From NCBI GenBank assembly GCA_965247065.1, contig CBDFGN010000006.1, forward strand, positions 3,348,001-3,412,000: a stretch of 64,000 bases of DNA, in the 5' to 3' direction. Shown here piece by piece: positions 19,158 to 28,620 of this stretch; positions within the stretch are counted from its first letter, which is position 1, and each line of letters opens with the position of its first letter. Both the position numbers and the translations under genes were made by a program. The notes beneath the pieces are model-generated. The model searched no databases, was not told where the DNA came from, and worked only from the letters and a program-made list of their open reading frames with translations. This DNA is from CBDFGN01 sp965247065 (GTDB lineage: Bacteria > Bacteroidota > Bacteroidia > Cytophagales > Cyclobacteriaceae).

Positions 19158-19381
19158 TGTATATTACTTTGGAAAGCGATCTTATAATAATTCCAATTAG
19201 GCTCGAGTAGTTACTCACACTTTGTGGGTGGTTGGAAGGTTCACCAAGTTATAGAAGTAAAGCATTGGGAAATAATGGCAGGCGGCTCCCTTAAAATGGG
19301 ATACCGTTGGCTACTTTAGATTGCTCTTCCCGTTCGCAGGCCAAATTTCAAACATAACCCTGGATTTTAAACCAATTCGTA

Positions 19382-20167
19382 TCAGCCATATTGCCTTAAT
19401 TCCTGGTAGATATTCAGGTTAAGGTTCCTTACTGTTTGGTCTCCATTGTTTTCGATTTCGATCACATTCTGATTCTCCGCCCTTAACACCTCAGTGACTA
19501 CTTCAAATAATTTTCGACTGTTCTTCAAAAATTGCAGGATCTTGCCTGTTTCAAGATTTCGTAATCTGTCGGGAAGCTCTTTTCTACGGTTAATCATCCT
19601 TTCAAGACAGACCGTTTCGTGTGCATCAATCCGGATCGTCACCAAAGGATTTGGGGCGGACTTTACGTAGTCCGACACATCATCCCGGATCATGTTATGA
19701 GGATCCTGATTTTGGATAGTTAAAAAAAACCCCATGATCTTTTGCAGGTAACCTTCATCAAAGAACACCCAATTAGCTTTCGATTTCAACAGTTCATAAC
19801 AAGCACCAATTTCTTTTAGCCTGTGGATACCCAGTTGAGCCTCGGATTCGGGCATCTGATTGTATGCTTGGGAAGAATATATTCTTTCAATCCACTGGCG
19901 ATTATCTTCCATAAATTTCTCGCCCGCCTGTTTGAATTTCGTGGATCTATTTGCCAATTCGTTCCTTGCAAGTAAAGCTACTCTTTCTGGAATCAGCTTT
20001 AGACCAAACAGAAGTAAATTATTGTCAAAGAATTGAAAGATAGAAGCATGTTTGGCTTCAATCCACTTTTCCGATTTTCTAACCTGGCGGTTGTGATAGT
20101 GAAGAAGATTTTTCATTACTTCACTTTTCCCGGACCCAGGAGGGCCCATTAATTCAATTCTAAACAT
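19382..20167 (-). CDS. P-loop kinase-like protein
   Basis: A 261-residue protein with a Walker A motif at the extreme N-terminus (ELMGPPGSGKSEVMKNL), a Walker B-like VFFDEGYLQKIMG near residue 140, and a lid-like basic stretch CLERMINRRKELPDRLRN. This is the layout of small nucleotide or sugar kinases (thymidylate-kinase-like fold). The start ATG overlaps the stop of the upstream kinase-fusion gene by one base (TAATG at 20165-20169), so they are cotranslated. The substrate is unknown. Phosphorylation of a sugar or lipid carrier is conceivable; ATP binding is the only firm statement. Confidence 0.72.
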   Translation of the reverse strand: MFRIELMGPPGSGKSEVMKNLLHYHNRQVRKSEKWIEAKHASIFQFFDNNLLLFGLKLIPERVALLARNELANRSTKFKQAGEKFMEDNRQWIERIYSSQAYNQMPESEAQLGIHRLKEIGACYELLKSKANWVFFDEGYLQKIMGFFLTIQNQDPHNMIRDDVSDYVKSAPNPLVTIRIDAHETVCLERMINRRKELPDRLRNLETGKILQFLKNSRKLFEVVTEVLRAENQNVIEIENNGDQTVRNLNLNIYQELRQYG

Positions 20168-21630
20168 TAAATCAATCTCCAGATATGGGTTTTAAGATCA
20201 AGTAAAACCTCTTCGTAGAGGCGATCCCCATTGATGGGTTGGTTTATTGAGGAATGTTCTAACTTATTTACGGCCTCAGCTTTTTCCTGGTGTAGTTTGA
20301 GATCCAAATCTGATTTTCGATTCCTAAGTTCTTCGAAAGATGTCTTCAGTATGAATGCTTTATCCGGGAGTTTCACCCTTTTATAAATTTCCTCCTCTTT
20401 AGAAGCCAGACTATCGAATCCTAATTCTTTTCGTATCCTGGGACCATCCATCGGTTGAGTCATCGTCCCAAATTGTGCGAGAGGATATCTATCCACCAAG
20501 ACGACGGACCCCTGCTTTAGGTCTTTTTCAATATGGTTCGAAATTCTCAATCGGCATTTTGCAATCCAGATCCACAGCCAACCGCGAAGATAGTCTGCAG
20601 TCCGATCAATAGGCCTCAAATGGGATTGAAAGACGGGGACATTCTTGAATAGCTCAATCCCCCGAATTAGGAGTTTCATAAGTTTGACAAATTTAGATTT
20701 GGGTATGCCCATATAATATTTACCCACTGACAGCTTCCAGGAAAGCCAAAGATCCAAATCTTTGGCTAGACTTGATTTCCCAGAACCATCAGCGCCTACC
20801 AGGGCAAAGGATCGTCCCTGCGGATATAATCTTTTGCTACCAAGTTTTTTTCGATTTGGAAGGAACGATCCATTGGGGAACCTGAGCGTGAACATGAGTT
20901 TTCGTTTTAATTTGGTCCAAAAGCCAAACCGCTCGAAACTTGTTAATCTCGAAGCCAGGGTTCGCCGGGTTGCAAAGGCCCGTCGCAATGAGACCCTGTT
21001 TTCCTGGTGACGCTTAATTACCTTGGAAATTCTCTGGTAGTCAATATTCAAACCGCTACTGTCAACCACGTCCTTGAATTTTTGTTGGTTAATTTCGCTA
21101 ATTAGGAAATTGTACTCTTCGAGAATCGATTTTGGAAAAACTCTTCTCATTAAGAGATACCTAAGCAATGTTCTTAGGGTAAAGTCAAGTTTAAGGTGGG
21201 ACCGAATTATCAATAAAAGAAGCTCAATTTCAGGAATTGGTACTCGCACGCCCGACGTCAATTTGAAGTTGGATAATAGCCAACTTTCCCAAGGCAAATG
21301 ATGGTTTTTGATCTCTTTTTCTCCCAATATCAAATTGAAATGCAGGTGCAGATGAATCAGCCGACCTGAGGTAACATCAAATCCCAAATAATCTTCTATT
21401 CCCGGATATTGTTTTTTTGGAGGCGATTGCACCGGTTTAAAGCCAAGGGAACTGAGAATATCCAGAAAAATTTCTTGGTCCGACACATCTAAAAGTAAAT
21501 CTAGATCCGTTTCCCCGGCCAGGGATTCCATCAAACGACAATTGCTCTTCCAGTGACAGTATCTAATATTTTTGTCGTTCAGAGCATCGAAAAATTTAGC
21601 ACATATGTCTAGCGGTTGGTATTCGGTCAT
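20167..21630 (-). CDS. Nucleotidyltransferase-like domain fused to thymidylate-kinase-like domain
   Basis: The protein has about 487 residues and two parts. The N-terminal 170 or so residues resemble a Pol-beta-type nucleotidyltransferase, with YCHWKSN and the acidic pair in LAGETDLDLLLDVSD. The C-terminal part from about residue 265 is a P-loop kinase (FALVGADGSGKSSLAKDLDL, later VVLVDRYPLAQFGTM), like thymidylate kinases. Such fusions occur in polysaccharide and secondary-metabolite loci and have no settled function. I chose the ATG at 21630 over an upstream frame start at 21651. Divergent from the plus-strand oxygenase across a 165-base gap. Confidence 0.72.
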   Translation of the reverse strand: MTEYQPLDICAKFFDALNDKNIRYCHWKSNCRLMESLAGETDLDLLLDVSDQEIFLDILSSLGFKPVQSPPKKQYPGIEDYLGFDVTSGRLIHLHLHFNLILGEKEIKNHHLPWESWLLSNFKLTSGVRVPIPEIELLLLIIRSHLKLDFTLRTLLRYLLMRRVFPKSILEEYNFLISEINQQKFKDVVDSSGLNIDYQRISKVIKRHQENRVSLRRAFATRRTLASRLTSFERFGFWTKLKRKLMFTLRFPNGSFLPNRKKLGSKRLYPQGRSFALVGADGSGKSSLAKDLDLWLSWKLSVGKYYMGIPKSKFVKLMKLLIRGIELFKNVPVFQSHLRPIDRTADYLRGWLWIWIAKCRLRISNHIEKDLKQGSVVLVDRYPLAQFGTMTQPMDGPRIRKELGFDSLASKEEEIYKRVKLPDKAFILKTSFEELRNRKSDLDLKLHQEKAEAVNKLEHSSINQPINGDRLYEEVLLDLKTHIWRLI

Positions 21631-21712
21631 ACTAAGTGGGTATCTTGGCAAGCACCCCTTGGAAGTCTGTGCAAATTAGTCCGATTGAGGTCCAAGCTAG
21701 GCCCAAATAGAT

Positions 21713-21720
21713 TATATTTG
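21713..21720 (+). promoter_or_regulatory. Candidate Bacteroidota-type -7 box
   Basis: TATATTTG matches TAnnTTTG, the -7 element of Bacteroidota sigma-ABfr promoters. It lies 75 bases before the ATG at 21796 in the only divergent gap of this region. No convincing -33 TTTG at the expected distance was found, so support is partial. Confidence 0.3.
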
Positions 21721-21795
21721 CAGGCAATTCATTCAATTTCAGCCGAGATATCTACGGTGGCGAGGGCAAAAACTCTTAACTTCCAAAACCTTATA

Positions 21796-22554
21796 ATGGA
21801 TGAAGAGCTCCTGAAAGAAATACGATTGGAGTTATATCATTCAAAGGGTACTGGTTACCACATATTCAAAAGTTTTATACCGCAGAATTTTGTTGATCAC
21901 ATGGTTGAGTTCTGGTGCAGGGCTATTGTGCCTGAATTCACTCACAAAAAGTTCTTTTCAAAGAAGCAATTTCACAAGGGTAGCTCGAATTATCTTGAAA
22001 AAGATCCTGAAAGCGGAAACAAAACTTTCCATAACTTCTTCTGGAACCTGCCTCCGGATGAGGTAACCGGTTCGGTGGATTTTTTGATTCAAGTACTAAG
22101 AAACTCAATTGAAGCTAGAAATCTCTACAATGAATTTCTGCCCTTTGGAGAAAGATCGGTGAATTATCGAATTGTAATTACCAAGAATGGAAAGAAAATA
22201 GTTAAACCTCACCGCGATTGGGATGAGGGGAAAGGAAAACTGTTTGATCCCAAAAGGCTACAAGTGACTTTGTTTCTGACAGAGCGCGGTGATGATTATA
22301 GTGGAGACGGTTTCATTTTCGAAACTAACCAAGGTAATAACATAGTATTTGGTAAAGATGTTGTAATAAAGCCGGGGGATATGGTGATCTGGAGATATAA
22401 TAATCTGCACTCTGTTCAAAACCTAAGTTCATCGGACGATAATGTGGGTTTTGTTCGAATGATCATGCCCCCTGAAGCCGTACCGTCGAACAGAATGAGG
22501 CCCACTGCCTCAAATTTGAAATATTTTGCGAAGAGGATATTGCTAAGACGTTAG
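21796..22554 (+). CDS. 2-oxoglutarate/Fe(II)-dependent oxygenase-like protein
   Basis: About 252 residues from the ATG at 21796; the frame stays open to 21616 but the conserved part starts at MDEELLKEIRLEL. The iron-binding facial triad is visible as H-x-D in KPHRDWDEGKG and a distal H in YNNLHSVQN, with a following arginine in VGFVRMIMP as the likely 2-oxoglutarate anchor. This matches phytanoyl-CoA-dioxygenase-like enzymes, some of which hydroxylate or modify sugars in surface loci. It begins a two-gene plus-strand unit with the methyltransferase one base downstream of its stop. Confidence 0.72.
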   Translation: MDEELLKEIRLELYHSKGTGYHIFKSFIPQNFVDHMVEFWCRAIVPEFTHKKFFSKKQFHKGSSNYLEKDPESGNKTFHNFFWNLPPDEVTGSVDFLIQVLRNSIEARNLYNEFLPFGERSVNYRIVITKNGKKIVKPHRDWDEGKGKLFDPKRLQVTLFLTERGDDYSGDGFIFETNQGNNIVFGKDVVIKPGDMVIWRYNNLHSVQNLSSSDDNVGFVRMIMPPEAVPSNRMRPTASNLKYFAKRILLRR

Positions 22555-22555
22555 T

Positions 22556-23194
22556 GTGAGCGAGAAATTGGATGTACAAAGAATAGTCGACCTTGCGCTC
22601 GAGGAGAATTTGGTTCCCGATATATTCTTCTACAAGTGGCACGATTTGGGGAACTGGCAACTTGAGACTCTTATAAAGCTAGGAATGGAACCCTCGCATA
22701 AGCTTCTGGACGTTGGGTGCGGAGCCTTGAGATTAGGGGTTCAGGCGATTCCTTATTTGGAAGATGGAAACTATTTTGGGGTAGACGCCTTTGAACCCTA
22801 TGTCAGATTGGGGGAAAAATTAATCCAGGAGTGTAAAATCGACAAAAATCATAATGTCCTGCATTCTCTTAGTTTTGAATTTGACAGATTCGAACGACGA
22901 GATTTTGATTTTGCGATCGCCCAATCGGTCTTTACCCATCTTTCAAGGTCCCAAATCAAATTATGCGTTGCCAATTTAGCCAAAGTTATGGGCAGGAATG
23001 GAGTTCTTTTGTTCACTTATTATTCAAAGCATGAACACCGGGGCTTTCTTTATTTGGGGCAACAACCGATGCTCAACCCGGTCCTTTGCAATGAGAAATT
23101 CCTTAACCAAATGGCATCGCAGCATAACATTCGGTTCGAGATCGCCGCTTTTTCTCATCCCAGCCAGAAGGTGGGATTATTCCATTTTAATTAG
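22556..23194 (+). CDS. Class I SAM-dependent methyltransferase
   Basis: A 212-residue methyltransferase with motif I LLDVGCGALRLGVQAIPYL, an acidic strand-2 end FGVDAFEP, and FDFAIAQSVFTHLSRSQI. It starts with GTG at 22556, directly after the oxygenase stop, so it is cotranslated. Its stop codon overlaps the stop of the convergent flippase gene by three bases (TTAG at 23191-23194), leaving no room for a terminator between them. The acceptor is unknown; a sugar hydroxyl is the usual guess in such loci. Confidence 0.82.
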   Translation: MSEKLDVQRIVDLALEENLVPDIFFYKWHDLGNWQLETLIKLGMEPSHKLLDVGCGALRLGVQAIPYLEDGNYFGVDAFEPYVRLGEKLIQECKIDKNHNVLHSLSFEFDRFERRDFDFAIAQSVFTHLSRSQIKLCVANLAKVMGRNGVLLFTYYSKHEHRGFLYLGQQPMLNPVLCNEKFLNQMASQHNIRFEIAAFSHPSQKVGLFHFN

Positions 23195-24708
23195 GTAGGA
23201 CCAGAATTTTGCCGGCCAAAGTTGATGAGCAGTTTTCTGAATTCCCCTTTCCTTAAACTTTTGACTGCCCCCTTAATGAGCCTTTGCTCATCATTTTCAA
23301 AAAATCCGGTGAGGAAAAATGCAGGAAAATAGGCTAGACAAAGTAAAATTTTGATCCCAAATGCAACAAAGAAATTTGAGTTTGCCGGAATTAGGAAAGT
23401 AAGACAGTAAAGCCCAATTCCTATCACCGAAACATGCATCAAACGGGAGAGTTCAAAATGAAGTTCATAAAACTTAGCCGAGTGATACATCCGTATGAAA
23501 TTCCAAAAAATGTACGAAACAAGGGTAGCCAAAGCAGCGCCCACTATGCCCAGAGCTGGTATTAATAGGAAATTTAGGACAACGTTCAACCCGGCTGTCA
23601 AAATAAGGTTCATTGAGATGTGGTATGGCTTGTCCTTCATGACCAGTCCCCAACCGAGAAAGTACCCCAATCCAAACTGAATCAAAGCAAAAGCCAGGAT
23701 GGGCAAAATCGCAGTGGCCTTCATGAACCCTTCGTTTCGGACCAACAGAGTTAATATCTCCTGGGCAAAAACCGAAAGAAGCAGAGCCAGGAAAATACCG
23801 ATTAGGTAATAGAGTGTTGCCATTCGGACCAAAAACCTTTTTTGTTCTTGGGGGCGGTCCTCCATCTCAAATATTATGGGCTCAAGTCCTTTACCGATGG
23901 GCATAACCACCAGTGCTCCTAAAATGGAGGCTATTTGGACCCCAAAGGAATAGAGTCCCACGCTATTTACGGTAGCTAACAATTTCAATATATATCTATC
24001 CCCGGACTCTAAAACCAGGAATGAATAACCCGAAGGAATTTGGGGATATCCAAACTTCAAGGGTTCCTTTAATATCTTAAATGATAACCTGAAGGTTGTC
24101 TCTTTTAAATACACAGGAATGGTCATAACCACCGTAAAAACCGCGCTAATGATTTGGGTATAGACTAGGGAATATAGTCCCAGGTTAAGAAAGACTAGAA
24201 AATAGACGTTGCCAATAACCATGATGAGTAGGTTTCCGATCGAAATCAAAACGTAATACCTGGCCATTTTGCGGATTTGTAAATAGTAGAGATTGACCGT
24301 AGACCAAGGAGTAAGAAAAACGATCCAGGTAAATAGTTCTACAATCCGGATATAGGTTTGACTATCAAATAGAAGCCAGGAAGCCGTTTCAGTTAGGTGC
24401 CAATAAATTAAAGACAGAAGAAAAGACTGAATCAGTAATAGGACAATCAGGTTGAAAAGCAAAACCCCCCTTCTATCTTGATATTCGGACTTGTAATAGA
24501 ATCTTCCCAGGGCGTAGGTTATTGGAGAACTGACTAATTTAGTGAGAACCGTAGCGGCCAAGACGACCAGGGCCAATATCCCATAGTCCTCCGGAGTTAG
24601 ATAGCTGGTGTATAAAGGAATTAGAAAAACTGCTACTGCCTTCTGCGCAAAATTGCCAAAGGAATAGGTGCCAGAGATTTTAACTAAGTCCAGAAATGTT
24701 TTTTTCAT
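23191..24708 (-). CDS. Polysaccharide flippase (Wzx/MATE-like), second copy
   Basis: A 505-residue protein with about 14 hydrophobic helices and the typical opening LVKISGTYSFGNFAQKAVAVFLIPLY shared by Wzx/RfbX proteins, split here by TYLTPEDYGILAL-like motifs. The C-terminal half has the polysaccharide-biosynthesis C-terminal domain (LNVVLNFLLIPALGIVGAAL). It moves lipid-linked repeat units to the periplasmic face. It overlaps the convergent methyltransferase stop. The 167-base gap upstream (24709-24875) shows no gene. Confidence 0.85.
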   Translation of the reverse strand: MKKTFLDLVKISGTYSFGNFAQKAVAVFLIPLYTSYLTPEDYGILALVVLAATVLTKLVSSPITYALGRFYYKSEYQDRRGVLLFNLIVLLLIQSFLLSLIYWHLTETASWLLFDSQTYIRIVELFTWIVFLTPWSTVNLYYLQIRKMARYYVLISIGNLLIMVIGNVYFLVFLNLGLYSLVYTQIISAVFTVVMTIPVYLKETTFRLSFKILKEPLKFGYPQIPSGYSFLVLESGDRYILKLLATVNSVGLYSFGVQIASILGALVVMPIGKGLEPIIFEMEDRPQEQKRFLVRMATLYYLIGIFLALLLSVFAQEILTLLVRNEGFMKATAILPILAFALIQFGLGYFLGWGLVMKDKPYHISMNLILTAGLNVVLNFLLIPALGIVGAALATLVSYIFWNFIRMYHSAKFYELHFELSRLMHVSVIGIGLYCLTFLIPANSNFFVAFGIKILLCLAYFPAFFLTGFFENDEQRLIKGAVKSLRKGEFRKLLINFGRQNSGPT

Positions 24709-24875
24709 TCTGGTAGCCCACGGCTTTTGCTCAAAGGCCAGTGCTGAAGAGTGATCTTAATTGGAGGCAAAATTAAGGACCTGAGTTGAGCATTTATCTG
24801 TTTTAATACTAAAATGGGGTTTCGATTTGAGGTTTTTGCGGCAGCAAAAGAGCCATTTTCTTCGATATCCAAGCT

Positions 24876-25703
24876 TCAATTGGGGTTGAAGTGAGACTCA
24901 GTTAATGGCCAGTATATCGGATGGGTATTGTAGACTACCGGTAATCTTCCCTCATAAGTATGTCTCATAGGCTTAAGGAATTTTTGGTGCAAGACTCGGA
25001 TTCTAGACCCAGAGTCGTCAAGAATAAACCAAGCGTCACTTAATACCTGATACGGATAGGTTATTTGGTGGAACAAGTGAATAGCCAAGTCAGATTTTAT
25101 ACGATTAAAATTCCGGATGAAAGCGGTCCTTCTAGCTTCGAAATCTGAAACTGGCCGGGGGTACTCACCATGCAAGGTCACCGTTTCCGGCATAAATCCG
25201 AACATATCCCTGAAAGCCTTCACCTCTTTGTGAAAATAGTTATCCGGATCGGGTTGAAAATAGGCCCTGGTATGAAGTCCTATCTCGAAACCATCGCTGT
25301 TCAAATTATGCAAATACTGTATGTCCTGCTCAGATATTTTGTAGGCATGATCATCCGCTAAAACATAGATTGTAGAACGCAAATTGAATTGTTGCTCCGC
25401 CAAAATTAATTTGGGCAGATTTAATAGACATTCCGGGGTATCCAAATCATGCCTCAAGAGAATTGTATTGGTCGAACTCTCATGAATGTAATCTTTGATG
25501 AGGCTGAATCTCCTGTCCTCTTTCCCTAGGTCTGCGAGGATCCTTTTATATATGTTCGCTGAGTGTGGTGCATAACGAACCGGCTTCAAATCTGCTTTTA
25601 TGCTCCGATTAAAAAATACAACAAAGTTGGAGGGAGTAAAACTGATGTCGCCCTTAAAGACTCTCCGGAAAAATTGGATGCTGCTATCAACTAAACGGCT
25701 CAT
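24876..25703 (-). CDS. Polysaccharide deacetylase-like (NodB-fold) protein
   Basis: A 275-residue protein with a NodB-type metal site: the aspartate motif in LLRHDLDTPEC, a histidine motif in FEIGLHTRAYF, and TLHGEYPRP further on. Family members are zinc-dependent N- or O-deacetylases, or inactive relatives, acting on sugars. There is no signal peptide, so it probably acts in the cytoplasm on a lipid-linked or nucleotide-linked sugar. The frame starts with ATG at 25703, 83 bases downstream of the methyltransferase stop. Confidence 0.75.
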   Translation of the reverse strand: MSRLVDSSIQFFRRVFKGDISFTPSNFVVFFNRSIKADLKPVRYAPHSANIYKRILADLGKEDRRFSLIKDYIHESSTNTILLRHDLDTPECLLNLPKLILAEQQFNLRSTIYVLADDHAYKISEQDIQYLHNLNSDGFEIGLHTRAYFQPDPDNYFHKEVKAFRDMFGFMPETVTLHGEYPRPVSDFEARRTAFIRNFNRIKSDLAIHLFHQITYPYQVLSDAWFILDDSGSRIRVLHQKFLKPMRHTYEGRLPVVYNTHPIYWPLTESHFNPN

Positions 25704-25785
25704 TGCGAGCGTTAAAATACGACAAACAACCCTGATTAATGAATGACCTTATGATAAACTACCTAAGCTTTCTTCACAACCCGGC

Positions 25786-26604
25786 CTACTTTTTTTTCTT
25801 TTCCAGTGTCATAATAAAACTCAACCCATCTTTATTGAAAAACGGCACTCTTTCAAGAAAATAGGCTATGGGATAGAGAAAAACGTAATTGAATCTTGGT
25901 CGATCCAAACCAAACGCGTACCGAAGAATAATGAAATTAGCTAAAACAAACTCATTCAATTGATTGAAAGAATAACTGATTTCAACTATTCTGAGGTTGG
26001 TTTTTGTTTGGACAAGCTCATTCACGTTTTCTTCGATATTTGAATACATCTTTTCAAATGACCTTTCATCCAAATCCGTATTTTTTATGTGAAATTTCAT
26101 AAACGCAACATACGTGGATGGCAATTTCAGGACCTTTGAAAAAAACATCCGGATTGGAAACAGCCATCTGCTTTGGTAAAATCTAACTATGGTTTGAAAA
26201 CCTTTGCCGTTTACGATAACGATCTTTCCGTCATCCTTTAAAACACGGTTAGCTTCTTGGAGCATCTTTTCAGGTTGTGAAACAAGCGAGATGATTTCGC
26301 CAAGCAATATCCTGTCGAAGGTCCGGTCGGGGTAAGGTAAATTAAAGGCATCCAAAACCTTATAAGTAACTGTTGGAAAACTCTTCCAGGAGGTTCTTTC
26401 CACAATGTCGCAGGCGGTTATTTCGATAGCAGGACTTTGGTTCTTGGCGTAATAATCGAACTGCCCCTCGCCACAACCAATGTCCAGCATCTGACAACCG
26501 TCAAACAGGTCAATGGTATTCAGAATGTCCCGCTTTTGTACCTGTTTAACAAGATTTGGCCACCACAAGATAGGTTTCAGGACTGCTTTAAGAAGATTCT
26601 TCAT
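25786..26604 (-). CDS. Class I SAM-dependent methyltransferase
   Basis: A 272-residue methyltransferase with motif I MLDIGCGEGQFDYYAK, the acidic position in ITACDIVER, and FDRILLGEIISLVSQPEKML followed by LKDDGKIVIVNGKG. The ATG at 26604 overlaps the end of the GT-C-like gene by 17 bases, indicating translational coupling. Basic and hydrophobic patches near both ends suggest it works at the membrane surface, perhaps on a lipid-linked glycan. The substrate is unknown. Confidence 0.8.
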   Translation of the reverse strand: MKNLLKAVLKPILWWPNLVKQVQKRDILNTIDLFDGCQMLDIGCGEGQFDYYAKNQSPAIEITACDIVERTSWKSFPTVTYKVLDAFNLPYPDRTFDRILLGEIISLVSQPEKMLQEANRVLKDDGKIVIVNGKGFQTIVRFYQSRWLFPIRMFFSKVLKLPSTYVAFMKFHIKNTDLDERSFEKMYSNIEENVNELVQTKTNLRIVEISYSFNQLNEFVLANFIILRYAFGLDRPRFNYVFLYPIAYFLERVPFFNKDGLSFIMTLEKKKK

Positions 26605-28195
26605 TGCTCAAGCTTCCTGCGGTCATATTTTCGAAATTATAAACTCTATATTGAGCGTTCTCATAAGCCAATATCAATCCATTGAAATCGTAATTAATGC
26701 CCATATCTTGAGCTGTCCCAAGATCAGATTTCTTTACCACCAAGGTGTCTGCGCCATATTTTCTACTGAGTGAACTTAAATCGGGAATAAGGTACCCATA
26801 GGAAACCTCATCCTGCTCCATGTATTTGAAGCCTTCAATGTTCTGGGAGGAAATGAAAAAGAGGTAGTATTTGAAATCCTGGCGACCCAGATATGCATCC
26901 AGCAAGTAATTTAACTTAGTGGGTATGAAAAGGATCTTAAGGTTCTTTTGGGCTTGCAAGAATTCCATCAGCTCCTTAAACTCAAGGTCCAAATTATCAG
27001 ATACAGACCACTTAAGCTGACTCTTGACCACCCAGATGAAATTGATCAAAACGACGATCAAGTTTAAAATGATCACATAGAACCCCACGGACACGGGTAT
27101 ATCTGCAAAGGTGATCCAGTACACAAAGAGCAAGGTGAGTGGGGCGATGGAGTATTCAAAATAGCGTTCCGCCTGACCCAAAAACAAGAACCATTTGATG
27201 GAGGTAATAGCAAAAACGAAGAAGGATGCCAGCACTAGGAACCAGAGAAAGTCAAGAACCTGGTCCTGCGCTAATAAATTCCATTCGAATTCACCTTGGA
27301 TAATGTAATAGAGAACCGGCCATAACAACGGCAGATTGAAAATGGCTATGATTGGTGTTATTCGGGTAAACCCTAATTCCAGGAAATATCTAGGGGAGGC
27401 AAACAGGTAATACGGCAACCGAATAATGTCCTTGAGGTGATTTCTACTACCCACCTGAGGGTGACCTGTGTAGTTCCTAAAATACCATATATAATGATTG
27501 ATCTTGCCTACTATTATTCTGTGGATCCCAATAGGCTTGATCAGATATCCCAGCACAATGATAAGCAAAACCATTGATGCCGGTAAGATACTGCCCCACA
27601 AAACCGAAAGAATCAAAGAAAAGAATGTCATAGCTTGGGCAGCGAATTGGGATGACATTAAGATGACCAGGCCGATGAGCCATACCAGGAAATAAAGCCA
27701 ATAGATCTGATATAACCAGGCTGCTCCCAGGCACACGAAGTACAATAGGACCAGTAATCCTCCGAAAGTCCTGCCGCCTATGGATTTGAGCCGGGCATTT
27801 ACCGGAAATAGGATCGGGGATGTGGTGTATATTAATGCTGCTAAAAAATGGAAACTCAGCTGATCGGTGTTATCGATAGAAATTGGCCAGGTGTTGGTAA
27901 ACAGGAATTTGGCAAGAAAGTAAAAGACCGCTACGTTCAAGCAGTCGTAAACAATGTTCAAAATATGGGCACTTAAGAGCCAATGCCGCTGGGGCATAAG
28001 ACTTACTATATAATGAGGAAGAGATGGGTAGGGAAAATCTCCGGTTACAAAACTGTTGTACGCCGTGTGCTTTCCGAATCGGTTCTTAACCGACTTCTGA
28101 ATCAGCCACTGGTGAATGAAGGTATCGGAAGAAGCCCCCAGGACAAAAGGGATCCTCAGGAAAAAACTTAATGCTAAAAGAAGTGCTAATTCCAT
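26588..28195 (-). CDS. Polytopic membrane protein, probable GT-C type glycosyltransferase
   Basis: A 535-residue protein with 11 or more hydrophobic helices followed by a soluble C-terminal domain of about 130 residues. The first extracytoplasmic loop holds GASSDTFIHQWLIQK, an acidic position after the first helix as in GT-C enzymes that use polyprenyl-phosphate sugars. Overall size and topology fit PMT/ArnT-like or Wzy-like proteins; no family-defining motif settles this. It lies immediately downstream of the formyltransferase relic and is coupled to a methyltransferase. Confidence 0.6.
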   Translation of the reverse strand: MELALLLALSFFLRIPFVLGASSDTFIHQWLIQKSVKNRFGKHTAYNSFVTGDFPYPSLPHYIVSLMPQRHWLLSAHILNIVYDCLNVAVFYFLAKFLFTNTWPISIDNTDQLSFHFLAALIYTTSPILFPVNARLKSIGGRTFGGLLVLLYFVCLGAAWLYQIYWLYFLVWLIGLVILMSSQFAAQAMTFFSLILSVLWGSILPASMVLLIIVLGYLIKPIGIHRIIVGKINHYIWYFRNYTGHPQVGSRNHLKDIIRLPYYLFASPRYFLELGFTRITPIIAIFNLPLLWPVLYYIIQGEFEWNLLAQDQVLDFLWFLVLASFFVFAITSIKWFLFLGQAERYFEYSIAPLTLLFVYWITFADIPVSVGFYVIILNLIVVLINFIWVVKSQLKWSVSDNLDLEFKELMEFLQAQKNLKILFIPTKLNYLLDAYLGRQDFKYYLFFISSQNIEGFKYMEQDEVSYGYLIPDLSSLSRKYGADTLVVKKSDLGTAQDMGINYDFNGLILAYENAQYRVYNFENMTAGSLSNEESS

Positions 28196-28236
28196 GAACT
28201 TAAGAAGTTAGCAAAATTAACTGGGGCCCAATGATA

Positions 28237-28436
28237 TCACGAATGCACTGAATCATTGTCTACAATATCAGCATCCCAAATGGTGATTTTCTTACCGCGT
28301 ATCATGGTGAAAGCCCCTGGATAGGGTCTTGATTGGGCCCGGATGAAGTTCCGGATCTTTTCCACTGGCCAGGACCAGTCGATCTCACCATCCTCTGACT
28401 TACGTTGGGGAAAAAGGGTGGCCCCTCTTCGTTTTG
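28237..28436 (-). pseudogene. C-terminal fragment of a sugar formyltransferase
   Basis: The frame ending at the TGA at 28237 reads GATLFPQRKSEDGEIDWSW, then KIRNFIRAQSRPYPGAFT and KKITIWDADIV. This is the C-terminal subdomain of methionyl-tRNA formyltransferase-like enzymes, as found in sugar N-formyltransferases. The matching N-terminus is 950 bases upstream at 29390-29540, separated by unrelated sequence. The two pieces probably once formed one gene. Confidence 0.8.
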
Positions 28437-28454
28437 TTTAATTCGGGGGGCCTT

Positions 28455-28619
28455 ACTCGAGGGAGAACCTGGCTTGTATTCTTCTTTCAAATCCGATAGC
28501 ATTCGACAGTAATTACACACACCTTCCTCATCAAAAAAAATGGATGGAGTGCTTTCATCGTAAATGCATGTTTTGCAAGTCTTGACCTTGGTAAGGTCTT
28601 TTGGCTCAAACTTTAACAT
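28455..28619 (-). pseudogene. N-terminal fragment of an N-acetyl-sugar amidotransferase
   Basis: It starts at the ATG at 28619, one base after the acetyltransferase stop (TAGAATG). It keeps the zinc-ribbon cysteines: CKTCIYDESTPSIFFDEEG followed by VCNYC. After about 50 codons the frame enters the formyltransferase tail, so the ATP-binding and catalytic parts are missing. It is related to the amidotransferases at 43156-44288 and 45092-46327. Confidence 0.78.
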
Positions 28620-28620
28620 T

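Noticed and set aside
21616..21795. N-terminal extension of the plus-strand oxygenase to 21616
   Set aside because: The extension overlaps the start of the divergent kinase-fusion gene and is unlike the family; the ATG at 21796 gives a natural N-terminus.
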